Source: Equus caballus (lineage: Eukaryota; Chordata; Mammalia; Perissodactyla; Equidae). From it: DNA of 64,000 nt. Within the stretch, counting starts at the first letter, position 1. Every line of letters begins with the position of its first letter. The notes beneath the pieces are model-generated. The model searched no databases, was not told the DNA's origin, and saw nothing but the letters and a program-made list of their open reading frames with translations. The DNA lies in contig NC_091695.1 in NCBI RefSeq assembly GCF_041296265.1, positions 15,669,001-15,733,000 on the forward strand, in the 5' to 3' direction. Positions 11,064 to 23,020 of this stretch are shown in pieces. Made by a program: the position numbers and the translations under genes.

Positions 11064-12340
11064 TCCATCTGGAATTTATTTCGATATAGGAATTAAATAG
11101 GGATTGCATTTAGTTGTTTTCTAAAATTTTGGTTGTATTTCATAGTTGCATTATTCTCTTTTTACCATTGAATTGAAATTTGGTCTACTTTATTATCTAC
11201 TACCATTTTATCTTGTGGAATATTGCATGTTCACTTGAGAAGAATATATATATTCTGTTTGTCGTTTTATTTCCAAATATTTGGGAGATTTCATAGATTT
11301 TTTTATTGATTTTTGATTTATTTTCTTTTTTGCCAAGGAGTATGGTATGACCAAATTTCTTAAGAATTCATCATTTTTTAGTCCCAATACAGTTTATTTT
11401 GGTGAACGGAGTATATTACATATGAGCTTGGAGAAAATGGATATTCTGCTGTTTTTGTCATTAATGTCAAATTGGTTAATAGTGTAAGTCAGTGCCATCC
11501 AACTCCTTACTGATTATCTGTCTACATTTATATTGAGTAATGGGGGAAATAAATTGCATTCATTAATTAAAGTGTAGATTTGTTTATTTTGCTTTTATTT
11601 CTTTATTTTCCTGTGCATGAATTTTGAATTTCTCTTATTAGGTGAATACACATTTAAGGTTTTTATGTGTTTTTGGTGAATTGACTCCTTTTTCATTATG
11701 CTACAGTCTTCTTTATTCCTGGTAATATTTATTTATCTGAAGTCTGCTTTATCAATATATTTACACTGGCTCACTTTTTATCAGTGTTTGCATCATATAT
11801 TGATGTCCATTCCTTCACTTTGGAATATCAGTTTATTTATATTTCAACCAGTTTTCTTTTAGTAAACAGCAAGCATATTGTGTGGTCTTGCTTTCTATCC
11901 AAACTGAAAATCTTTACCATTTGCTTATTGCGTTTAGGCCACTTATATTTAATAGAATCTTTGATTTCATTTTCTCAAAGTGATCTCTTTACAGTTGGTT
12001 GTTTTTATTATCAAACAGACAAGATCCAGCCATTGCATTTGTTTGGTATTCTCTCAGGTCACTTTTATTTTGCAATATTCATCTCTCATTTTAATCTATT
12101 TAGTGACAACTTATTATGTTTTAATCCCCAAATGGTCCATTTAATGGCCATTTTAAAACTATTGATTTGTTAGAGATACCTGGTCAGTTGTCTTACAGGA
12201 TATTCAAAACTTTCAAATTGTTTGAGTTCAAATTCTGGTATTATTTACGTTGTTCCTTACATTTTGGTACTTCCTATGAGCTAGTAGCAACTAGAAGTAA
12301 AGGCTTCAATGGATTCAAGTTCAACTTTTTTTAGCAAGAA
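11064..12340 (-). mobile_element. LINE-1 ORF2 relic
   Basis: Plus-strand phrases are reverse complements of mid-ORF2 L1: GTTCACTTGAGAAGAATATA and CAAATTGGTTAATAGTGTA near 11230 and 11470, then the text for the later reverse-transcriptase region through about 12170. A 129-codon plus-strand frame at 11784-12173 lies in the antisense of this relic and is not a gene. Confidence 0.65.
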
Positions 12341-12343
12341 TTC

Positions 12344-12590
12344 TTTTTTTTTTTTTTGAGAAAGATGAGCCCCGATCTAACATCTTCCACTAATCCCCCT
12401 CCTTTTGCTGAGGAAGACTGGCCCTGAGCTAACATCTGTGCCCAACTTCCTCTACTTTATATATGGGACGTCTACCACAGCATGGCTAACCAAGCAGTGC
12501 CATGTCCACACCCAGGATCCGAACTGGTGAACCCCAGGCCACCAAAGCCAAATGTGTGCACTTAACCCCTGTGCCACCAGGCCAGCCCCT
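12344..12590 (-). mobile_element. ERE2/ERE3-type equine SINE
   Basis: On the plus strand a T run at about 12344-12357 is followed by the reversed ERE2/3 tail (CTGAGCTAACATCTGTGCCC) and ends in CCACCAGGCCAGCCCC, the reverse complement of the GGGGCCAGCC head. The orientation is therefore minus. I saw no clean target-site duplication. Confidence 0.9.
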
Positions 12591-12594
12591 GATA

Positions 12595-13260
12595 CTTGAT
12601 TCTCATCTGTGATTAGTGTTGCCCTGATTGAGGCACAAAAAGCAACTGCTCTGGGGAGCTCCATCTTGTGCAATAGTAGGGAAGCTGTCCTTAGTATAAA
12701 CTCCCTTTCCTGTTCATTCAACTGATTCCAAATGGTCTAGGAAGGAAATGACCACCATGGTCTCTGCCAAGGGACTGAGGACACGGGAGGCCACACACTT
12801 CTGTAAGTAGGATATACCAGAGAGCTCAGGGTCAGCTCTATCCTTAGCAGGGAGGCCCCAGAGGCTGCACTAAGCTTGTGGGTGTGCTGCTTTCATGACA
12901 AAGGTCATAATGGACACCTAAGGGTAGAGGCCTGTAAAAGCCTTTATTTTCAGGAGAGCCCAGTCCCTTGCAATTACCACTCTGATGGTGTGTAGCATGG
13001 ACCTGAGGAGGGCAGTTTCTTGTACCAGAATTCCTTGTCAATTTATGACCATCTTGGGAGATCCCAAGACTCTAGGATCATGAGGAAGTTGCTAAGGTAC
13101 CTATAATGAAGGAGCCTCTTGGACGCACCAATGCGTGAGCCAGTGTGCTGCAATTTGGATAGATTCTAGAAGCTCTTTTTAGGAGGCTTTGCTAAAATTG
13201 GGCCAATGTGTGAGTAAGAGGGTAAATTGGCTTAAGTAAAACTTGTAAATTAAGATATAA
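12595..13260. other. GC-richer unresolved block
   Basis: This stretch is noticeably richer in G and C than its surroundings and of normal complexity. It does not give a recognisable protein on either strand (frames of 65-89 codons are not family members). It could be an old LTR, an L1 5' region or other repeat; I cannot name it. Confidence 0.4.
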
Positions 13261-13289
13261 CATCATAGTAATGGCTTTCTTACTTGACA

Positions 13290-13730
13290 GTATTTATTTA
13301 TTTTTTTAACTTAGACACAGTAAATTTTAAATTTGCATACAAAGTAAAATATACTATTTTTGGTGTAAGTTTTATGAGATTTGACAAATCCATAGAATTG
13401 TGTTACCACAAACATGATCAAAATACGGAACAGTTCCATCACTCTCTAAAATTCTCACTTCTTGTCCCTTTGTGGTTAACAACTCCCACCAACTTTATGA
13501 CCGGGTAATCTATCCTATTGTTTTCGCCTTTCCAGAATGTCACACAAATGGAAGCACATAGTAAAGGCTTTTAAGTCTAATTTTTGAGTTGGCATAAAAC
13601 ATTTGGCATTACGGTGTCATTGCATGTATCAATATAGTCTGTTCATTTATATTGCTTAGTAGTATTACAATTGCTATGATATTATAAATGGCCATTCCCC
13701 CAATCCATCTAAAAAGTACATTTTATTGTC
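13290..13730 (-). mobile_element. Old LINE-1 (L1M-like) 3'-region relic
   Basis: The phrases TTTGACAAATCCATAGAATT, ACCACAAACATGATCAAAAT and ATGTCACACAAATGGAAGCA, followed by TTTGGCATTACGGTGTCATTG, match the reverse complement of old L1M 3' ends in order. It is diverged. Confidence 0.55.
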
Positions 13731-15215
13731 ATTTAACAACTAATCTCCTTTAGCAACTCCATTTAAGAAACTATCATCCAAGATCAGCCTGCATATTTCA
13801 TAATAAACTCCGATATTGGCAGGAGGTCTTTGTTGCTCACCAAAGGTCACTTGTTTATCCTGGACATTCTCATGCACTTGGCCAATACAGATAGACAGTG
13901 GTGAATGATAGAACAAAATATGTGTAGTTTGTTATGTCACAAATATTATTAAGATATTTGAATAATATTGTGAAAATTGCCGTATTTCAAATACAACAAA
14001 CTGAAATCTGTGAAGACATGAGCACAACTAATTCTTTCTTATGAGACCATTTGTGAGTATTTAGCAGACTTTATCTTAATGATGAAATTACAGTTATAGG
14101 AACTTATTATCATGATTGTATGAATGTTCAAAGGAAAGATAGATTGAATCATAACCACAATCTGTACTGATACAGATACTATTAATCACAAGCTCTTGAA
14201 ATAGTTTTCCCTACTTTAGGATATTATCTTAAAATAATGGTGAAAGGGTCATATTCTTTGTAAGCCCAGTTATAAAGAAAAGCTGTAAATTCTGCAGTTT
14301 TAATAATGCTGTTTAATGTCAAAATCATATAGGAGGAGCAACAAAGTTGATGACAAAGTGAAATATCTTTTAAAACGTAAGAAATTTGTGCAGAAACTGC
14401 TTTCAAATCATCAAATGTCTAGCTGTAGGTTATCATAATCCACACCTAAAGAAACATGCAACTCTTTTCTTTGAAATATCAATAGGTCATTCTAAGACCT
14501 TTCTTGCTACTCCTCTGTTGCTACTTGGAGTATGCTAAATTCTTGAAAAGTACTAGTGAAATGTGTCTGTACCACAGCTGTATATATCCACCAAAGTTCA
14601 TCAGATGAAATCATGTTAAACACAAGCTTTGCAAAGAAAAGCGCTCTTTGAACACCTAAAGTGTTCAATCATACCATGCTTACTAAAAGTACCAAGATCC
14701 ACATTCCTGAGAAATGTTTCCTACCACAAAAGGACTTCTGCACCAGCAGAAAAGACACTAGGAGGTACTATCCACCACCAAACATAGTGAAACATTACTA
14801 TTGTAGATATTTTCTTGTATAGAATCACACTCAAGCCTCTACAAAAAAACAATTAGTTACTACATACGGCAAAATTTCTAGAGGGATTGTGTGAATAGGC
14901 TAGTGTTTTTAAAATAATGATGTCACAGTGCCAATTTTCTTGCATCTTCCTCCTTTCCCATTCTTATATTGACTTCTGCAACCTTCCAGGAATGAAAGGA
15001 AATGGAAGCAAAAGACATAGCACTTGCTCACATCTAAAGTCATCTCATTAGCAAGAATTGAAACATCTCCTCATACTTATCTGGAAAGGAGGTTGGGAAA
15101 CTGAATATTTCAAACCCCCAAACTCTACATTTAAATTGCTTACAGGATAGAAGGTTTAGATTGGTATATCTAAATACCAGGTCTACAATGTCTCCTACAT
15201 CATTTTGCATGAGTC
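13731..15215. other. Gene-free stretch, no recognised element
   Basis: No coding region or named repeat was identified. The sequence is AT-rich with no long frame. It may include old repeats too diverged to recognise by eye. Confidence 0.45.
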
Positions 15216-15820
15216 AATGTATAGTCTTCTATTCCTGTTGTAATAAATTGCCACAAATTGAGTCGCTTAAAACAATACACATTTATTATCTCACAGCTCT
15301 GTAGGTCATACGTCCAAAATAGAGCTCACTGAGCAAAAATTAATTCGTGGGCATGGCTGCCTTTCTTTCAGTATACTCTAGTGGGGTTTCCATTATTCTT
15401 GCTCAGTTAGATTATTGGCAAAATTCACTTCCTTTAGGTTATAGGACTGAAGACCCTGTTTCCTGGCTGACTGTCAGCCAAATATCATTTTCAGCTTCTA
15501 GAGATCACCACATTGCTTGGCTTATGACCCCATACCATCAGTCTTTAATACCAGCAATGACCACTTGAATCCTCCTTTTCTCTACTTTTTCTGTCGCAAC
15601 ATATCTTTGGACTACCTTTCTTTCTTTCACTTCCCCTTTTTAGAGCTCATATGATTAGACTGGGCCTACCCAAATAATCTCCCCATCTCAAGACCTTTAA
15701 CTTTAATCATATCTCTGCAAAGTCCATTTTGTCATATTATGTGGCATATTCACAGATTATTGATTCCAGGGATCAGGCCTTGTTCATCTCTGGGGAACCA
15801 TCATTCTGTCACAATCTTAC
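15216..15820 (-). mobile_element. MLT1-type MaLR LTR fossil
   Basis: The plus strand shows the reverse of an MLT1 LTR 3' end (AATTGCCACAAATTGAGTCG, then an ACAATACACATTTATTATCT block) and, further on, the CAAGACCTTTAACTTTAATC and TCTCTGCAAAGTCCATTTTG phrases. The orientation is minus. It is a degraded solo LTR of the MaLR group, of placental-ancestor age by family. Boundaries are approximate. Confidence 0.7.
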
Positions 15821-18785
15821 AATGAAGTAGGATGATTAGCTAATGTGCTCTTCATTTGATTGGATCAATAACTGCCATAAATGATTCACTGATGCATCTG
15901 GATTATATTTCAGGATAAAGCTGGTTCAGTCACATAGGAGTCAAACTCTATTGTGTTCATGTTAGTCGATGAGTTTTATATATTAAGTTCAAAGTTCAAA
16001 TCTTAGGAGAAGAGCACCAAGGACAGATTCCTTCTGACTTGTCCAGGCACTCAATTCATTAACACTTGTCCAGCCTGCCAATTTACCAATTTAGATGTGT
16101 GTTTAGACTGGCATATCTAATGTATTTAGATTGGTATCATTCCTTTAACTACTCACTTGCCATCCTCATGGCATAGCGCTAGATGCTGCTCTTTATTGCT
16201 AACCACATCCTAATAATTTGTTGTTTACTAAGAAAGTTTATTCTCATATCTAGCTCTAAAAAAATTTCCCTTTGGTCATCTGGTAAAGACTGTGAAGATT
16301 GCAATTCATGAGACAAGATGACAGAGCTAGTAATCCCCCTCTGTCAATCAAGAAAACTCCAATCCAACATTTGAGATTCATCTCTCTCTGCTGATAGTTG
16401 GTCAACCTCAGGATACTGATTGTCACATGGTTTCTCTTGCCAGGTTTCAAATGACACTTGGTCCTTAGATTTCTACAAAGAGAAATTGTATATCTAAAGC
16501 AGAGAGAATTTTGGCTGTAAATGCAAAAACATTCCTTGCTGGATTTATTTGCAAAACGATTCATGTATGTGTTGTTACTGTTCATTGTCTTGATTGGTAT
16601 CATTATGAGCATACAGTCATTCAAAAATCATTGAACAAAGATTTTGCAAAAGTCAATGACAGAAGACCAAGGTAAAACTGTTTGCATCAGATACAAAATT
16701 ATATATCAAATATTCTCAGACAGGACTTGGAGATAGCCAGTGAAATAGTCAAATAGTTCATTCACAGCACGTGCCTTTCATGTGGGAAATCAATACAAAG
16801 TTTCATATAGTTGTTTGTTTGGGGTTTTTTTTCATGGGCTTAGGAATCTGAAGAAGTTCACCTTCTCCTGTCTGGTCCATTGGTCCTTAGTGATGTAAGG
16901 ATGCAGATTCCTTCGCACATCCACAAGTTCCTGCATGTAACTTGAGCAGACATGTAATTTAAAGATCTAATAAGCCTATAGTGAAGCATTGTAAAATAAA
17001 TCCACCAACCTCATCAGGTAAGAACCATTTATGACAATCGAGGCACATTGTCAAATCCTCAGCTACTTTACTTTAGCAAAAAAACAATTGTCTAGTGTGA
17101 ACAGGAAAATGGTTCCAACTGGATTTAGCATTTAAGAGGTGTGGTGGTAGAATGGATCTTGTCACTAAATGCAGATTCACCTAATGTCAAAATAAGCACT
17201 GAGTTATATATAATGGTGTACATTGTAGCATTATGTCATATATGATGAAATGTAGTATTTACATAATTTTATATATATTTATTTAACAATGTAAATAATA
17301 TATATAATTGTATCTAAAGCAGTGGCCATTTCCAATTTTTAATCTAACTAGTGCTTTTTATCCTCACTTAAGAACCAGTCTTCTTTGGCAATTCCATTTA
17401 ATGTAACACTCTTCCAAGCAACCAGAGAGTAAGGAGTCTAAACAGCAATGTGAAAAGATTTACCAGAACTTTAATTCTTATTACTAAAGTTTACTACATC
17501 CTTGGAAGATAGTGATATATTGAGACAATCAGTATACAGAATGTGTTAGGAATGTAGTTCAGAGAAAACAGGCCGCATACTATTTTGTGGGTTAAAGTCA
17601 CTATGTTAAAATCTTTTTATATATCCTCCACAGATAAATATTTGTCATATGTCATAAAAGTAATTGATAAAACAGGCTTTTGTAAATTATAATCAACTAC
17701 AACATTCTTATGGATAATCATGCTTAGGTTTTGCAAATATTTTCTTTGCAGGGATATTATGGAAAAAGTATTACCATTGTTAAAGAAACAAGATAAGCAT
17801 TCTTTGTAGAGAGGCAATCTTCTACATATAGCAACAGTAGTATGAAATAAATCCAGACAGGAATGTGCATGTTTCCTTTCTCATTAAATAAATATTTTTG
17901 ATGATGCGCTTATTGAAGCCACTATTTTAACATAACGGAGAATCTAAATCTTCAGCAAGTGGCTCACACGTTGTACATTGGATCCCCATATGTTTTGTGG
18001 CCAGAGGTCAGTAAATTCTATTATCCAGAAAACCGGTGTGTTTAAAAATTAAGCAACATACTTGAGAATATTTTCTTGGTCTTTACTTCAAGAAATAAAT
18101 GGAGCCCTAGGTCGCACTCATGGGCTAGTCAAAGAACCATATGAAAAATCAGATGAATGTTTCTATAATCTATGTCATAAATTTCTTTCCAATCAGCCCT
18201 AGTTATATTAGCTGGTAATGGATAGCACATAAATAATTAAATGAGTCTAGGGAATAATTTCTAGATGCTGGTCATTGTGAGTTAACAGATTGCGAAGATA
18301 GGGAGTAGAGAAATAAAAGGAGAAAATGCAAAGGTCTCGAGGAATTTGATAAAAGTATGAAGAAGGTCATAATCCTATACTTTTTGCTAATTGAACCTGA
18401 GTTCATCATGATATAAATGATAATTAATATTTTCTTTGGGTATTAACAAAGATTTAGCTCTTTTCTATAGTCCCTGTTTAGATGAGGAAAGACTTGACAA
18501 GCACATTTTTGAAAAGCTAAACATAACACCTTAGTGAAAAGAAAATAATTCCAGTGTGTAAAAAAGTGGGTTTTCTTCCTTAGGTAATTGATATTGTGGA
18601 ATGTCCTTTTCCTCAAAAATAGCACTGTAATGATTATCTTCATCAATTTGAATATAAAATACAACAGAGAGAGTAATTCCATTAAGAACTCTACCTAAAT
18701 ACAGCCAACACTTCAATTTTGGTGCTTTAAGCTTTTCTAAATGCTTTTCCATGCTAGGTGGATATTTGAGCCCTATAATAATCCT
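15821..18785. other. Gene-free stretch with unresolved moderately complex parts
   Basis: No gene was found. A 122-codon minus frame at 16256-16624 has no recognisable family. The part at 16640-17060 is of ordinary complexity and may be a repeat that I cannot identify. From 17200 to 17310 the sequence is very AT-rich (ATATAT runs). Confidence 0.4.
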
Positions 18786-19470
18786 TGGAGTTCACAGGAA
18801 ATAGTCTGATCTCAGTATTTTACTAATTGTAAATTGTTAAAGACAAGACCATAGGCCACAAATGGAGTTGCTTATGCTAATCCTCACATCACCAAACTGG
18901 AATTTAACTTGGTTCCAGCTTCAGCTCTCCCAGAAATGAAATCTTAATCCAATCAATCAGCTATTGCTTGCTTTGCATTAGTTAGGTAATCTACTTAATA
19001 ATGCTCTGCCATCCCCTATAAGGAAAGTACTTTACAATAATCAATCCAATGTTTTTCCTACTATAAGTTCGTTGACCCTGCTCCCTTCTGCCTATAAAAT
19101 CTTTTGCCTTGCATAGTTCTTTGGAGTTCCTTTCTATCTGCTGGATTGGATGCTGCCTGACTCATGGATTGCTGAACAAGATCTTTAAAATTTATTCAGT
19201 TGAGGGGCTGGCCCCGTGGCCGAGTGGTTAAGTTCTCGCGCTCCGCTGCAGGCGGGCCCAGTGTTTCGTTGGTTCGAATCCTGGGCGTGGACATGGCACT
19301 GCTCATCAGACCACGCTGAGGCAGCGTCCCACATGCCACAGCTAGAAGAACCCACAACGAAGAATACACAACTATGTACCGGGGGGCTTTGGGGAGAAAA
19401 AGGAAAAAATAAAATCTTAAAAAAAAAAAAATTTATTCAGTTGAATTCTTGTTCTTTAACAGAATGTAAT
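18785..19470 (+). mobile_element. LTR fossil interrupted by an ERE1 SINE
   Basis: The plus strand shows LTR-like features: a TATAAAAT box near 19095, then a downstream block (GGAGTTCCTTTCTATCTGC, GATGCTGCCTGACTCATGG, TTTATTCAGTTGAATTC) like the R-U5 of retroviral-type LTRs. A young ERE1 at 19204-19430 splits it near its downstream end. It looks like an old solo LTR; the family is not assigned. Confidence 0.5.
19204..19430 (+). mobile_element. ERE1 equine SINE, young, with perfect target-site duplication
   Basis: The sequence is close to the ERE1 consensus as I know it: GGGGCTGGCCCCGTGGCC head, a body with CATGGCACTGCTCATCA and CAACTATGTACCGGGGGG, and an A-rich end. RNA polymerase III promoter boxes are intact: A box TGGCCGAGTGG at 19217-19227 and B box GGTTCGAATCC at 19271-19281. 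A 17-bp duplication, AAAATTTATTCAGTTGA, flanks it at 19187-19203 and 19428-19444, overlapping the A tail by a few bases. The head descends from a tRNA gene but the element is not a tRNA gene. Confidence 0.96.
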
Positions 19471-20990
19471 GAAAAGTAGCTAAGTGACTTGCTCAAGATT
19501 TGGGTAAAGAGAAGATTAAAAATCAATTATCTGAACTCCTGGGACAGCACTGTCCCCATTACATTGTGATTCCCGCTTTACTAAATTTCAGAAATAAAAA
19601 TTACCATCCCTACTATCTCCAGCATAATCATCAATTTTATTATCACTATTATAATTATCATCATGGACCATGTATGAAAGTCTTATAATATATAAAAAAT
19701 TAAATGAGAAGGGATATGAACATATATACTTCCATCAATAAAATACATAAATAAATAAATATAGTACATTATGTTACATTACATGGCAGAGGATATAAAT
19801 GAGTTGAAGTAAACTATAAATATCTATAGAACAAGATATAGCATTGTCTTACATGCATATGTACAACTATAAGTAAAACTACAGAATGGCATGTTTATCA
19901 AAAGAACTGCTAACAGAAGTTCTCAGAGATGGATGCAGTAAATAATCTCTTAATGTAAGTTACTGATTTAAGAATCTGTAATTGGGAGAACAGCCATCAA
20001 TCACTCTGTTGACGGATGCTCACTTTCCTTGATAATACCAGTTCAAAAGTTTAATAACTGTAAATGCTTTAGAAAGGGTTAAAGACATGGGAGATTATGC
20101 ACAACAAGGTAAATGCAACTTTTTGGACTTTGAATGATCCTGAAAACAACTTCTAACACCTCCCTTCACTTTTAAACTCATTGATATTTTCCTTTAAAAA
20201 TATATATTGGAATCGGAGTAGCTGTTTGAAGTGCAGTTATGAAAGAGATGAAATAATCCAAAGTAAATTATTTGGGGACCATAACTGCTAAGTAAGCCAT
20301 AGAAATATGTGCAAAGTAAACTGGTTGAGATAGGTGGGAGTGTTCTGTTATGTCATGTGCTTTGGCAGGAAGTTATTAGGAAGAAAACTAAGTGCATGCA
20401 AACTTTTCTTTTGGTATTATTTTTAGAGTAATTCCACACAGGTGCATAGTAGGTGAAATAAATACACTCCCTTTATTGATGTTCTAAAATCTCTAGATTT
20501 TGCCAAGAGTCTGAGGTAGGGCAAAGTAGTATTCATTTATCCATTCACTCATTTAATCACACACTCAATAAACATTCATTATTCAACTGATATTAGCCAG
20601 TCTCTGTGCTATAGAACCAAAGATTGCTAATAAAAACAAGTGTGAAGATTTAGGAAATTATTTAGGTAGGTAATCTTGTATACTCTCCAGTATATTTAGG
20701 CCAAAAATCATAACAGATTGAATTCTATTTTTAGTTTTTATAAGGAATATGTGATGCACATTACTATTTTATTCATGAGGCAAGAATATTCCTTAGGCAT
20801 GGAGCATTGAAAATATGTTAATTTGCCTAGTATACACCCAAGCACCATAAATTTTAGGTTAGTATATAAAAGTATCTATAAGTACATCATAAACTTGAAG
20901 TGGTTATTTTTTTAAAGGGGGAATGTAGAGGATTTGAAATGTTTCCCTGATAACTGTGTGGCAAGCAGTTAAATCACTTACAATTAAACT
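19471..20990. other. Gene-free AT-rich stretch downstream of an OR10AG-like gene
   Basis: No gene was recognised. A short AAATAAATAAAT run lies near 19745. The text at about 20520-20640 (CATTTATCCATTCACTCATT) resembles the ends of common old repeats but is too short to name. Confidence 0.45.
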
Positions 20991-20997
20991 CATCACA

Positions 20998-21942
20998 CTA
21001 CTTTTTAAGTAATAATTTTCTCAGTGCTGCAATAACATCCTTGTTCCTTAGGCTGTATATCATGGGATTAAACATTGGCGTCACTATGGTGTAGAAAAGA
21101 GAGAGTAGTTTGTCAGTTCCTGCAGAATGATTGGATTTTGGTCCTAAGTAGGTAATGGTAGCAGATCCAAAGAATAAAATCACAACCAGCAGGTGGGAAG
21201 AGCACGTGGAGAAGGCTTTGGCTTGTCCTCTGGCTGTTGGCAACCTCAGAATGGTGGAAATGATTTTGCTGTAAGAGGCAAGTATCAACATGAATGGTAC
21301 TGCAACAAACAACATGGCTACTGCATAGACTGACATCTCATGTATGGAAGTGTCTCCACAGGCCAGCTTCAGAATGGGGGGTATGTCACAGAAGAAGTGG
21401 TTAATTTGGTTAGAATTACAGAAATGCAGGGAGAAAATTTGACATGTTTGCCCTATCTGGACTGGGATGCCACTGATCCAGGAGCCAATAGCCAGTTGGA
21501 TACACATCTTTTGGTTCATGACTAGAGGATAGCGCAGAGGGTTACAAATGGCCACATAGCGGTCGTAAGCCATCACAGCCAGGAGGAAACATTCAGTGGC
21601 TCCCAGCATAAGGAGGAAGCACATTTGGGCAGCACAGTTTAGGATAGAGATGCTTCTATCCTGAGTCCAGAGGTTTACTAGAATCCTAGGGAGAGTGACA
21701 GACACATAACACATTTCCAATGAGGAAAAATTTGAAAGGAAAAAATACATAGGTTTCTGTAGTGCAGAGTCAAGCCTGGTTATTATTATTATGAGGCAAT
21801 TTCCAAATAAGATAATAATGTAAATGATTGAGAACACTCCAAATAGTAACCCTTGGAGATTTGGAAGGTCAGAAAATCCCAGGAGTACAAATTGAATCAC
21901 TGTGGAAACGTTGTCTTCTGCTTTTATCTCTTCATATTCCAT
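20998..21942 (-). CDS. Olfactory receptor, OR10AG-like, intact
   Basis: A 314-residue class II odorant receptor, seven-transmembrane, expected in olfactory neuron cilia; ligand unknown. Visible landmarks: N11-V-S glycosylation sequon, N48 in TM1 (FGN), PMYFFLSNFS (64-73), [12 protein letters not shown] (124-135), FFCDIPPILKLACGD (183-197) in ECL2, SY (223-224) in TM5, KAFSTCSSH (242-250) opening TM6, and PMFNPMIYSLRN (289-300) in TM7. It ends LLLKK. The ATG at 21940-21942 follows a TTCTCACAG acceptor-like sequence directly, so the coding exon probably starts at the ATG itself. It has the best-preserved start-to-stop architecture of the six OR10AG-like copies. The OR10AG assignment rests on strong similarity to remembered human OR10AG1 and to the copy at 53.8 kb. 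Confidence 0.95.
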   Translation of the reverse strand: MEYEEIKAEDNVSTVIQFVLLGFSDLPNLQGLLFGVFSIIYIIILFGNCLIIIITRLDSALQKPMYFFLSNFSSLEMCYVSVTLPRILVNLWTQDRSISILNCAAQMCFLLMLGATECFLLAVMAYDRYVAICNPLRYPLVMNQKMCIQLAIGSWISGIPVQIGQTCQIFSLHFCNSNQINHFFCDIPPILKLACGDTSIHEMSVYAVAMLFVAVPFMLILASYSKIISTILRLPTARGQAKAFSTCSSHLLVVILFFGSATITYLGPKSNHSAGTDKLLSLFYTIVTPMFNPMIYSLRNKDVIAALRKLLLKK

Positions 21943-21958
21943 CTGTGAGAATGATTTA
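21943..21958 (-). promoter_or_regulatory. Candidate splice acceptor abutting the OR10AG-like start codon
   Basis: The minus strand reads AAATCATTCTCACAG immediately followed by ATG. The same AG-then-ATG arrangement occurs in four OR10AG-like pseudogenes and in the OR4C-like pseudogene here, so it looks ancestral. No transcript evidence. Confidence 0.45.
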
Positions 21959-22690
21959 ATTAGAAGTAAAGTTACTTAACGTTCCTTGGCTTTTGTTTTC
22001 TTATGAATAAATGGGACAGTACGCCTTCAAAGTTTTCCAATTCCCTATGAAAACAAAACCTATAACTGCCAGGTTCTCTAAAAGTGTGGTAAAGTATATT
22101 TTTCATTTTTATTAGATGTATTGGCAAGAAAAAATCCTGTTACTCTTTTCTTTTCTGCTACAGATTATCATATTTCTTTGTGTATGAAGATATATAACTA
22201 TAATTTTACTATTCATCTGAACAGTCAAAAATGCAAAATCTGAATTTATGTTCAGTTGTAGTAGTGATTCCATTCTTTTAGCTGACATTTTGTTCCTCCT
22301 CACCTGTCAATTCTATTTTCTATTATTTTTAATTCAAAGTTAATTTCATTGCACCAGTAAATATTTTGTAAGCTATATAAACTAATTTTAGAGATGACTA
22401 CAATTAATTTTAAAAGTGGTGGTTTTCCTGTGGCATTTCCAGAGTCTTGTTTAGCTTTGATATGCTGCATATTTATTTTATTATTAAAAAAATTGATAAG
22501 CGGACCAGTAAATATTACATACAAGATGTTATTTAATCTTTAAAACTGTGTATTTCAATGTAAAGTCTATGAAATTGGAAGTCATGATTTTTATTCAGAT
22601 TTTGCAGTAGAGATAAAAGAAACCCTAAGATTGTTTTCCTGTCTAGGAGCACTCAAGAAGCCAAGTTCATCTAGCATTTACGTTCAAGAA
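21959..22690. other. 5' flank of the OR10AG-like gene at 21 kb
   Basis: AT-rich with no gene. Frames of 63-74 codons on the minus strand show no family. No promoter element could be called with confidence. Confidence 0.45.
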
Positions 22691-23020
22691 AGCAATTCTT
22701 ACTAGAATGTACACCCCTCACACATTTATCATATAAAAGACACATCAACCACAACTCATCTCTGAGACCTTCCTAAATTATTCATATCAATAACCACTAT
22801 TATCCTGACCTCACTTAATCCATTCATTCTTTCCCTTGAGTACTTTCATGTGTGTTTCATACATGCGAGTGTGTTGGGGTGAGATTGCTCATCTTTATTA
22901 TGTACTTTTCTCATTGCAGTAACTAGATTATAAGCCTCTTTTGATATTCTACACATCTTTCTATGCAGTGCATACTATATTTGTTCCACAAAATGTGACT
23001 TGCTAACTTCTTGAATAAAT
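22690..23020 (+). mobile_element. Probable L2 relic
   Basis: The layout (CATCTCTGAGACCTTCCTAA, a middle with CATTGCAGTAACTAGATTATAAGCCTC, and a TTCTTGAATAAA end) follows the L2 3' end in order but is much diverged. Confidence 0.5.

Noticed and set aside
11784-12173. Open frame of 129 codons on the plus strand
   Set aside because: It is antisense to an L1 ORF2 relic and has no family of its own.
16256-16624. Open frame of 122 codons on the minus strand
   Set aside because: No start context, no domain, no family match from memory, and no supporting neighbour. It looks like a chance frame.
19204-19290. tRNA-like sequence with perfect A and B boxes
   Set aside because: It is the tRNA-derived head of an ERE1 SINE with target-site duplications and an A tail. 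It cannot fold as a complete tRNA gene.
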